From the NCBI GenBank assembly GCA_020059445.1, contig JAGVCB010000024.1, positions 1 through 5,534 of the forward strand: a stretch of DNA of 5,534 nt. The letters are read 5' to 3'. The notes below the pieces were generated by a model. It was not told the DNA's origin. It saw only the letters and a program-made list of their open reading frames with translations, and made no database searches. How positions within the stretch are numbered: position 1 is the first letter of the stretch; each line of letters opens with the position of its first letter. The DNA is from Polynucleobacter sp. GTDB taxonomy: Bacteria; Pseudomonadota; Gammaproteobacteria; Burkholderiales; Burkholderiaceae. A program made the translations under genes and the position numbers. Below are positions 1 through 5,534 of this stretch, one piece after another.

Positions 1-3000
1 ATGAGCCAAGAAGGCTGCAAAACTTTGACCAGCCGTACCGTTCAATTGAATATGAATCGTGTCATCAGGCAAACCTTCGTGACCATAACGCTTAGCGACT
101 TCGCCAGACAACATCGCACCAGCCGTGCGGTTCACGTTCTTGATTGGTTGAATGAATGACACTCGCTCGCCTTTTTCTAAGGCAGCTTTTGATTTTTCAA
201 TCAATGAATGATCCAAGGCTGTTGTTAAACCATGGTCTTGAGTTTCAACTTGGAACTTAGGCACGCTTGCTGGAACATTTGGGGCTTGGAAGATCTTTGA
301 GAAATCCAAACCGCGTGCTTTCCAGTGCTCAATGCTCTTCTTGGTATCCAAGAGCTCTGTGTGACCGATTAAATCGTCAAATTTACGGATACCTAACTGC
401 GCCATGATTTCACGAGCTTCTTCGGCAATGAAGAAGAAGAAATTCACAACGTGCTCTGGCTTACCTGAAAACTTCTTACGCAACTCTGGGTCTTGGGTTG
501 CCACACCAACTGGACAAGTATTCAAATGACACTTGCGCATCATGATGCAACCTTCAACCACCAATGGTGCAGTGGCGAAACCAAATTCATCAGCACCCAA
601 TAGAGCTCCAATCACCACGTCGCGACCGGTCTTCATTTGTCCGTCTGCTTGAACGCGAATACGGCTGCGCAAACCATTCAACACCAAGGTTTGCTGGGTT
701 TCAGCAAGACCCAATTCCCATGGGCTACCAGCATGCTTGATAGATGATAATGGTGATGCACCTGTGCCGCCATCATGACCAGCGATCACAACGTGATCCG
801 CTTTTGCCTTAGCAACACCGGCAGCAACCGTACCAACACCCACTTCAGAAACCAACTTCACTGAAATATCAGCTTTGCTGTTGACGTTTTTCAAATCATG
901 GATCAATTGAGCCAAATCTTCAATTGAGTAAATGTCATGGTGCGGAGGAGGAGAAATCAAACCCACACCCGGTACTGAATAACGTAACTTACCGATGTAA
1001 TCAGATACTTTGCTACCAGGCAGCTGACCGCCTTCACCAGGCTTTGCACCTTGAGCCATCTTGATCTGAATTTGATCAGCCGATGTTAAGTACTCCGCAG
1101 TTACACCAAAACGTCCTGAAGCAACCTGCTTGATCTTAGAACGCAATGAATCGCCATCACTCAATGGAATATTTGCTTCGATCACGTCATCGCCAAGGAT
1201 GCTGGCCAAAGTTTCACCATTCTTAATAGCAATACCTTTTAGTTCATTACGATAACGTTTGTTATCTTCGCCACCTTCACCAGTGTTTGACTTACCACCA
1301 ATGCGGTTCATCGCGATGGCCAAGGTTGCATGAGCTTCAGTAGAAATAGAACCCAAAGACATCGCGCCTGTTGCAAAGCGCTTCACGATTTCTTTAGCTG
1401 ATTCAACTTCATCCAAAGGAATCGCTTTATTAGGATCAATCTTGAACTCAAACAAACCACGCAATGTCATATGACGCTTGGTTTGATCATTGATGATGTT
1501 GGCATACTCTTTGTAAGTTTGGTAGCCACCTTTTTCTGGACCTTGACGTGTTGAGTGCTGCAACTTTGCGATGGAGTCTGGTGTCCACATGTGGTCTTCA
1601 CCACGAATACGGAAGGCGTACTCACCACCAGCGTCCAACATATTAGTGAGTGTTGGATCGTTACCAAACGCCAAGCTGTGCATCTTCAATGCTTCTTCAG
1701 CAACTTCAAAAATACCAATACCACCCACATTCGACGCAGTACCTTTGAAATATTTGTCGATCAACTCTTTGTTCAAACCAATGGCTTCAAAAATTTGTGA
1801 GCCGGTATAAGACATGTAAGTTGAGATGCCCATTTTCGACATCACTTTTTGCAAGCCCTTGCCCACTGCTTTGGTGAAGTTCTTAACAACTTTCTCAGCG
1901 GATAAGTCACCCTTCAAACCTTTGGCCATATCGACCAAAGTTTCCATTGCCAAGTACGGATGAACTGCTTCAGCTCCGTAACCAGCCAACAAGGCGAAGT
2001 GATGAGTCTCGCGCGCACTGCCAGTTTCAACCACCAAACCAGTGCTTGTACGCAAACCTTTATCAACCAAATGTTGATGAATAGCTGAGGTTGCCAACAA
2101 GGCAGGAATCGCAACGTGATCAGCAGCTACTTGACGATCGCTGATAATCAAAATGTTGTAACCAGAGTGAACCGCATCTACTGCTTCGGCACAAAGTGAT
2201 GCAAGACGTGCCTCAACACCATCTTTACCCCATGCAGATGGATAGCAAATATCCAATTCATATGAACGGAACTTGCCACCGGTGTAGTGTTCAATGTGAC
2301 GAACTTTGGCGATGTCATCAAAATCTAAAATTGGTTGTGACACTTCCAAGCGCATCGGTGGATTGATGTTGTTGGTGTCTAACAAATTTGGCTTAGGTCC
2401 CACAAATGAAACCAAAGACATCACCATGTTTTCACGGATAGGATCGATTGGTGGGTTGGTTACCTGTGCAAATAACTGCTTGAAGTAGTTGTACAAAGGT
2501 TTGTTCTTATTAGATAGAACTGCTAATGGGCTGTCGTTACCCATTGAACCAATCGCTTCTTCACCTGATGAAGCCATCGGCGCCATCAAGAACTTCAAAT
2601 CTTCTTGTGTATAACCAAAGGCCTGCTGACGATCAAGCAAGTTTGCAGCAGGACGAATATTCTGCGCATCTTGTTTCACATCTTCAGATGACACTTCAAT
2701 TTCATCAAGCTTGATACGCACCGCTTCAATCCAGCTCTTGTATGGCTTGGCTTTTGCTAGTGCATCTTTCAACTCAACGTCATCGATGATGCGACCTTGT
2801 TCCATATCGATCAAGAACATCTTGCCTGGCTGCAAACGCCATTTTTTAACAACTTTGTTTTCTGGGAAAGTTAATACGCCTGCCTCTGAAGCCATGATGA
2901 CCAAGTCATCATCTGTCACGTAATAACGCGCTGGACGTAAACCGTTTCGATCCAGAGTTGCACCAATCTGACGACCATCAGTAAAAGCAATCGCTGCAGG

Positions 3001-4071
3001 ACCATCCCATGGCTCCATCATCGCTGCGTGGTATTCATAGAATGCGCGACGGTTGTCATCCATCAATGTGTGCTGTTCCCACGCTTCAGGAATCATCATC
3101 ATCATGGCGTGTGCCATTGGATAACCGGCCATCACGAGCAACTCTAAACAGTTATCAAAACTGGCTGTGTCTGACTGACCCGGATAAATCAATGGCCATA
3201 ATTTTTGTAAATCATCGCCAAGCACAGGTGAGCTGATCGCTCCTGTTCGTGCGTTGATCCAGTTAACGTTTCCCTTAACGGTGTTGATTTCTCCGTTGTG
3301 AGCAATCATGCGGTATGGGTGAGCCAATTCCCATGCAGGGAATGTGTTTGTTGAAAAGCGCTGATGTACTAATGCCAACGCTGATACCACTCTTGAATCT
3401 TTTAAGTCTTCGTAATAGGCGCCCACTTGGTTTGCCAATAGAAGACCTTTGTAGACCACTGTTCTGGCTGACATAGAAGTCACGAAATATTCTTTGCCAT
3501 GCTGCAGCTGTAATGCTTGAATCGCGTGACTACCTGTTTTTCTGATGACATATAACTTGCGCTCTAACGCGTCGGTTGTCATGATGTCGCGACCACGGCC
3601 AATAAAAATTTGACGAATCACTGGCTCAGTTTTTCTGACGGTTGGTGACATCGGCATGTTGGCATCCACTGGTACATCTCTCCAACCGAGAACTTCTTGA
3701 CCTTCAATGCGAACTGTTCTTTCTAGTTCTTGTTCACAAGCCAAACGTGATGCACTTTCCTTAGGCATGAACACCATACCAACACCGTACTCACCGGCTG
3801 GTGGCAAATTCACACCTTGCTTGGCCATTTCTTCACGATAAAACTGATCAGGAATTTGGATCAAGATACCGGCGCCGTCACCCATCAAAGGATCTGCACC
3901 TACCGCACCACGGTGATCGATGTTCTCAAGAATCTTTAAGCCTTGAGAAACGATGTCATGGCTCTTATGGCCTTTGATGTGGGCAACGAAACCAACGCCA
4001 CATGCGTCGTGTTCATTGACGGGGTCATAAAGACCTTGCGCTTCAGGGCGCAATGAAGGAGTAGTAGTCAC
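1..4071 (-). CDS. gltB: Glutamate synthase (NADPH) large (alpha) subunit, 3'-truncated by the window edge
   Basis: Large subunit of glutamate synthase (GOGAT). It hydrolyses glutamine, channels the ammonia to 2-oxoglutarate at an FMN/Fe-S centre and yields two glutamates, using electrons passed on by GltD. I read 1357 codons with no stop or frameshift; related proteins run to roughly 1500-1600 residues, so about 200 C-terminal residues lie off the left edge. Seen in order: a 23-residue propeptide, then Cys24 in DACGVGFVA, the expected N-terminal nucleophile of a class II amidotransferase; [10 protein letters not shown] (236-245) and HNGEINT (258-264), with Asn259-Gly260 as likely oxyanion residues; a central domain containing [10 protein letters not shown]; the FMN domain with SNTGEGGED (928-936), [14 protein letters not shown] (1006-1019) and [13 protein letters not shown] (1098-1110); 3Fe-4S cysteines 1175, 1181 and 1186; and the start of the GXGXG helix domain (NGTAGQSF near the edge). 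The GTG start is chosen because AAGGA sits 7 bases upstream and it gives a normal propeptide length. No in-frame ATG fits better. Confidence 0.97.
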   Translation of the reverse strand, partial: MTTTPSLRPEAQGLYDPVNEHDACGVGFVAHIKGHKSHDIVSQGLKILENIDHRGAVGADPLMGDGAGILIQIPDQFYREEMAKQGVNLPPAGEYGVGMVFMPKESASRLACEQELERTVRIEGQEVLGWRDVPVDANMPMSPTVRKTEPVIRQIFIGRGRDIMTTDALERKLYVIRKTGSHAIQALQLQHGKEYFVTSMSARTVVYKGLLLANQVGAYYEDLKDSRVVSALALVHQRFSTNTFPAWELAHPYRMIAHNGEINTVKGNVNWINARTGAISSPVLGDDLQKLWPLIYPGQSDTASFDNCLELLVMAGYPMAHAMMMMIPEAWEQHTLMDDNRRAFYEYHAAMMEPWDGPAAIAFTDGRQIGATLDRNGLRPARYYVTDDDLVIMASEAGVLTFPENKVVKKWRLQPGKMFLIDMEQGRIIDDVELKDALAKAKPYKSWIEAVRIKLDEIEVSSEDVKQDAQNIRPAANLLDRQQAFGYTQEDLKFLMAPMASSGEEAIGSMGNDSPLAVLSNKNKPLYNYFKQLFAQVTNPPIDPIRENMVMSLVSFVGPKPNLLDTNNINPPMRLEVSQPILDFDDIAKVRHIEHYTGGKFRSYELDICYPSAWGKDGVEARLASLCAEAVDAVHSGYNILIISDRQVAADHVAIPALLATSAIHQHLVDKGLRTSTGLVVETGSARETHHFALLAGYGAEAVHPYLAMETLVDMAKGLKGDLSAEKVVKNFTKAVGKGLQKVMSKMGISTYMSYTGSQIFEAIGLNKELIDKYFKGTASNVGGIGIFEVAEEALKMHSLAFGNDPTLTNMLDAGGEYAFRIRGEDHMWTPDSIAKLQHSTRQGPEKGGYQTYKEYANIINDQTKRHMTLRGLFEFKIDPNKAIPLDEVESAKEIVKRFATGAMSLGSISTEAHATLAIAMNRIGGKSNTGEGGEDNKRYRNELKGIAIKNGETLASILGDDVIEANIPLSDGDSLRSKIKQVASGRFGVTAEYLTSADQIQIKMAQGAKPGEGGQLPGSKVSDYIGKLRYSVPGVGLISPPPHHDIYSIEDLAQLIHDLKNVNSKADISVKLVSEVGVGTVAAGVAKAKADHVVIAGHDGGTGASPLSSIKHAGSPWELGLAETQQTLVLNGLRSRIRVQADGQMKTGRDVVIGALLGADEFGFATAPLVVEGCIMMRKCHLNTCPVGVATQDPELRKKFSGKPEHVVNFFFFIAEEAREIMAQLGIRKFDDLIGHTELLDTKKSIEHWKARGLDFSKIFQAPNVPASVPKFQVETQDHGLTTALDHSLIEKSKAALEKGERVSFIQPIKNVNRTAGAMLSGEVAKRYGHEGLPDDTIHIQLNGTAGQSFAAFLAH

Positions 4072-4077
4072 AGATAT

Positions 4078-4083
4078 TTCCTT
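4078..4083 (-). promoter_or_regulatory. Ribosome binding site of gltB
   Basis: On the minus strand AAGGAA lies just upstream of the GTG codon at 4071-4069, with the AAGGA core 7 bases from the start. This supports GTG as the true start of gltB, since no ATG is available in frame nearby. Confidence 0.75.
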
Positions 4084-4100
4084 GATAAATAACAATGGAT

Positions 4101-4116
4101 GTCTTTTGTTAAAGAC
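4101..4116 (-). other. Small hairpin in the gltB leader
   Basis: A perfect 6-base inverted repeat (GTCTTT / AAAGAC) surrounds a 4-base loop, 18 bases upstream of the AAGGA core. A second, weaker stem (CCTCG / CGGGG, one G-T pair, loop GTATGT) lies immediately upstream at about 4122-4137. Both would fall in the 5' leader if the promoter proposed at 4147-4175 is right. They might affect mRNA stability or access to the start. No T-run follows either stem, so neither looks like an intrinsic terminator. Confidence 0.3.
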
Positions 4117-4146
4117 TTTGCCCCCGACATACCGAGGTTTTCGACA

Positions 4147-4175
4147 ACTATAGGGGATTACCCATGGGCAAGCAA
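4147..4175 (-). promoter_or_regulatory. Candidate sigma-70 promoter for gltB
   Basis: On the minus strand TTGCTT (4175-4170) and TATAGT (4152-4147) are separated by exactly 17 bases. The -10 matches the consensus at 5 of 6 positions and the -35 at 3 of 6. Transcription would start near 4140, giving a leader of about 70 bases. The spacer contains the perfect palindrome CCCATGGG (4161-4168), which could be an operator or chance. The promoter lies between the REP-like repeats and gltB, so gltB could be transcribed independently of dgt and the transposase gene. This is inferred from consensus only. Confidence 0.45.
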
Positions 4176-4207
4176 TAAAAATAATTGGTGTCTGTCACTA
4201 ATTATTT
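4174..4207 (-). terminator. Possible intrinsic terminator of dgt-transposase transcription
   Basis: Read on the minus strand, the 4207-4179 stem is followed directly by TTATT, so the 3' arm runs into a T-rich stretch (ATTTTTATT). This resembles a Rho-independent terminator and would separate the dgt/transposase transcript from gltB. The stem is mostly A-T, so termination may be weak. The same DNA is better explained as a REP-like repeat, which often doubles as a terminator. Confidence 0.3.
4179..4207. repeat. REP-like hairpin with AT-rich stem
   Basis: Arms AAATAATT (4179-4186) and AATTATTT (4200-4207) pair perfectly. A G-T pair (4187/4199), three more pairs (GTG/CAC) and the loop TCTGT follow, so the stem has 12 positions with one wobble. 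The core GGTGTCTGTCAC resembles, from memory, short GGTGTCTGTCCC-type motifs seen beside Y1 transposase genes in other proteobacteria; I cannot verify this here. The element shares one arm with the larger inverted pair at 4193-4242. Confidence 0.6.
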
Positions 4208-4242
4208 ATTAACCAGCTATCCAAATAAATTAATTAGGGACA
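4193..4242. repeat. Paired inverted REP-like elements (REPIN-like) 3' of the transposase gene
   Basis: The arm at 4193-4210 (TGTCACTAATTATTTATT) and the arm at 4224-4242 are inverted copies. They match at 17 of 18 positions once a single extra base at 4231 is allowed, the one mismatch being 4197 against 4238. The loop between them is 13 bases (4211-4223). Each arm is also part of its own smaller hairpin: 4179-4207 on one side and 4236-4250 (AGGGAC, loop ATA, GTCACT, one mismatch) on the other. Two inverted REP hairpins with a short spacer are the definition of a REPIN, and such units usually accompany a RAYT transposase like the one beginning 55 bases away. Family membership is inferred; other genomic copies would be needed to prove it. 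Confidence 0.6.
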
Positions 4243-4257
4243 TAGTCACTTAAAATG

Positions 4258-4274
4258 TGGGCATTTATGCACCA
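4258..4274. repeat. Third small hairpin just after the transposase stop
   Basis: TGGGCA (4258-4263) pairs with TGC-CCA (4268-4274) across the loop TTTA, with one bulged A at 4271. It lies 22 bases 3' of the transposase stop on the minus strand. It has no evident sequence relationship to the REP-like pair. It could be a 3' mRNA stabiliser, a recognition hairpin for the transposase, or chance. Confidence 0.3.
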
Positions 4275-4296
4275 AATTATGGCAAATGTCATACTT

Positions 4297-4983
4297 TTAG
4301 ATCTTTTTGGGTCTGCCCGCCGCTCTAGGCTGTAAAGGTCTAGTAGTTTTCTGCATCAATTGTTTTAGGAATAAATCGCTTGCCAGTGGCCACCCATAAC
4401 TTAAGTGTTTACTTACTTTCTCAATTTCATGGAGACTTAATTGCTCTAAAACAAATGTTTTCCAAGCCATTTGACGCTCAAATGGGGTGTTGGCAATCGC
4501 CCAATAGGACGGATGGTCCGCAATCCAAGGGATTGTTTCAGAGCCAACGTGATGTCGGTAACTAGACCATGTCCATTCTTCAGGTTTTTGAACCAATCCA
4601 GCTCTCACTGGATTTTGCTCAATGTATTTTTGAACCAGCAAAAAATATGCGTCAGGGTCAATCAAGCAGGATTTGAATCTGCCTTCCCAAACAGTGCCAC
4701 TTGAACCATGCGTTTGATTGAATAATTGTGCATAACGACGCCCAATAGATTGCATGACTTTTGATGCGCTCAAAGTTGTTTTGGGTGTGGCCAAAATATG
4801 CACATGATTGGGCATCAATGCATAGGCATGAATGGCCAACTCATATTCTCTGGCAGCCTCTTTGAGCCACTCAAGATAAGATTTTTTTTCTTCATCGGTC
4901 GTAAAAATATCTTGAGAGTTATGACCCTTGACCATCATGTGAAGCGGATAACCAGGAAGGACAACTCTTTGAAGTCTGGCCAT
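4297..4983 (-). CDS. Y1 (HUH) transposase, REP-associated tyrosine transposase (RAYT) type
   Basis: A 228-residue protein of the Y1_Tnp (IS200-like) superfamily, which nicks and rejoins single-stranded DNA at hairpins through a covalent phosphotyrosine. The N-terminus MARLQRVVLPGYPLH matches the usual MARLPR..PGxPHH opening of this group, which fixes the ATG start. The metal-binding HUH motif is seen as MPNHVHIL (His60 and His62). VWEGRFKS (98-105) and YIEQNPVRAGLV (120-131) follow, with Tyr120 the probable nucleophile. WTWSSYRHH is the typical segment after it. The C-terminus is basic (AGRPKKI). The usual RGNNRQ segment is replaced by KGHNSQ (19-24). All expected catalytic residues are present and the frame is unbroken, so the enzyme is probably functional. 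Its ATG abuts the dgt TAA (TAAATG) and I see no strong Shine-Dalgarno, so it may be translated by coupling to dgt. Confidence 0.92.
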   Translation of the reverse strand: MARLQRVVLPGYPLHMMVKGHNSQDIFTTDEEKKSYLEWLKEAAREYELAIHAYALMPNHVHILATPKTTLSASKVMQSIGRRYAQLFNQTHGSSGTVWEGRFKSCLIDPDAYFLLVQKYIEQNPVRAGLVQKPEEWTWSSYRHHVGSETIPWIADHPSYWAIANTPFERQMAWKTFVLEQLSLHEIEKVSKHLSYGWPLASDLFLKQLMQKTTRPLQPRAAGRPKKI

Positions 4984-5534
4984 TTAAGCAGTCAACTTAT
5001 GAAATTCTTTATTTGCAAAACGATCTGTCATGCCAGCAATGTAATGCGATATGCGGCGCTGCAAATCATCCTCAGATCTAAAACCCTCCGGTAAGTCTTG
5101 AGGGAATTGCTGGTAGTGAGCAAACAATACTTTAACCATGTTGGCTGCTTCACTTGTGACTGATTGAACTTGTGGGTGGCGATACAAGTTTTTGAAAAGA
5201 AATTTTTTCATGGCACCTGCTTGCTCACGCATGTTTGTAGAAAAACCAAGTATGGGTGAGCTTTGTCGCACATCGTCAATGGTGCTTGGCGCAAACTCTT
5301 CCAGACGTCGTTGAGTTTCTTTCACCAAATCATCGACCAGCACGTGAATGATGTGTCTGATGACTTCATAGATCAAACGGCGGCCAGTTAAATCGGGGAA
5401 AGAATGTTTCACTCGATCATGCTGCTCTTGCCATAAGGCAACTTCTGAGAGTTGCTGAATATTCAACAAACCTGAACGAATACCATCGTCAATGTCATGA
5501 TTGTTGTAAGCGATCTCATCAGCAAAATTAGCCA
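4984..5534 (-). CDS. dgt: dGTP triphosphohydrolase-like HD protein, C-terminal half (5' end beyond the window)
   Basis: dGTPase family protein, which cleaves dNTPs (classically dGTP) to the nucleoside and triphosphate in the cytoplasm. The open frame runs to the right edge: 182 residues are visible, about half of the roughly 370-400 usual for this class. The visible part opens with ANFADEIAYNNHDIDDGI, strongly typical of the family; the Asp of ADEIAY (codon 5518-5520) corresponds to the last metal ligand of the HD site. The earlier His and His-Asp ligands lie outside. The rest is the HD-associated helical region, with GRRLIYEVIRHII, FLFKNLYRHP and, near the end, YIAGMTDRFA, the conserved C-terminal signature. 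The C-terminus therefore looks natural and not trimmed by the adjacent transposase gene. A TTG at 5469 could be taken as a start but is internal, because conserved sequence continues upstream of it. Substrate preference cannot be told from this half. Confidence 0.93.
   Translation of the reverse strand, partial: ANFADEIAYNNHDIDDGIRSGLLNIQQLSEVALWQEQHDRVKHSFPDLTGRRLIYEVIRHIIHVLVDDLVKETQRRLEEFAPSTIDDVRQSSPILGFSTNMREQAGAMKKFLFKNLYRHPQVQSVTSEAANMVKVLFAHYQQFPQDLPEGFRSEDDLQRRISHYIAGMTDRFANKEFHKLTA

Larger units (their letters stand above)
4179..4983 (-). mobile_element. Putative RAYT locus: Y1 transposase gene plus adjacent REP-like repeats
   Basis: An intact HUH transposase gene and a cluster of hairpin repeats immediately 3' of it lie between dgt and gltB, genes that I expect to be adjacent in related genomes. 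I see no matching repeat on the other (5') side, because dgt coding sequence abuts the transposase ATG. A typical two-ended IS200/IS605 element therefore cannot be drawn. A single-copy, vertically kept RAYT gene with its REPIN-like repeat is the better fit. The boundaries given are simply the outer repeat edge and the gene start. Confidence 0.4.

Noticed and set aside
3094..3105. Run of four CAT triplets (four Met codons) as a microsatellite
   Set aside because: It lies in the conserved amidotransferase segment before IPEAW, where relatives also have Met-rich or hydrophobic residues; ordinary coding sequence.
1467..3236. Several 60-81 codon open frames on both strands within 1467-3236
   Set aside because: All lie inside the uninterrupted gltB frame, which carries clear conserved motifs throughout. 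They have no recognisable domains or ribosome binding sites and are shadow frames.
1..4071. Suspected frameshift or pseudogene status of gltB because no complete open frame with a stop is present
   Set aside because: Reading all 1357 codons on the minus strand gave no internal stop and conserved motifs in one frame. The gene just lacks its stop because the window ends.
4072..4296. tRNA, CRISPR array or riboswitch in the 225-base spacer
   Set aside because: No cloverleaf, no regularly spaced direct repeats and no recognisable glutamine or other aptamer core. The structure present is explained by inverted repeats and small stems.
4179..4983. Standard DDE insertion sequence with terminal inverted repeats and target duplication
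   Set aside because: The protein is a Y1/HUH type with no DDE motif. No terminal inverted repeats bracket the gene, and the upstream side is dgt coding sequence.
4380..5094. Plus-strand open frames of 61, 77 and 98 codons opposite the transposase and dgt
   Set aside because: They are antisense to well-supported genes. The longest merely spans the dgt-transposase junction, and none shows a recognisable protein family.
4984..5469. dgt read as a complete 161-residue gene starting at TTG 5469
   Set aside because: The frame continues upstream to the window edge through ADEIAYNNHD, a core family motif, so TTG 5469 is an internal leucine and the gene is simply cut by the window.

Overview
The window looks like a chromosomal segment from a betaproteobacterium of the order Burkholderiales, with a low-to-middle GC content that would suit Polynucleobacter or a close freshwater relative. 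I infer this from the protein sequences and gene order, not from a search. All three genes lie on the minus strand, so in transcription order the window reads dgt, transposase, gltB. To my knowledge dgt is followed by gltB and gltD in many Burkholderiales, usually after aroK and aroB. The transposase gene therefore looks like an addition to an otherwise conserved block.

Region by region: 4984-5534 holds the C-terminal half of a dGTP triphosphohydrolase-like HD protein, whose 5' part lies beyond the right edge. Its TAA stop is followed with no gap by the ATG of an intact Y1 (HUH-type) transposase of the REP-associated kind (4297-4983). A 225-base non-coding stretch follows (4072-4296). Its right half carries several hairpins, the strongest being two REP-like elements arranged as inverted copies of each other (arms 4193-4210 and 4224-4242). 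Its left half carries a plausible sigma-70 promoter, a short leader and a good ribosome binding site for gltB. Positions 1-4071 are the first 1357 codons of the glutamate synthase large subunit, read without any stop or frameshift and cut by the left edge.

GltB, with the small subunit GltD expected just beyond the left edge, makes two glutamates from glutamine and 2-oxoglutarate and is a core part of ammonia assimilation. The dGTPase acts on nucleotide pools and is functionally unrelated. The most interesting part is the transposase together with the paired inverted repeats just 3' of it. This layout matches the RAYT/REPIN arrangement known from other proteobacteria. A secondary curiosity is a 20-codon open frame in the gltB leader whose stop overlaps the gltB GTG start.
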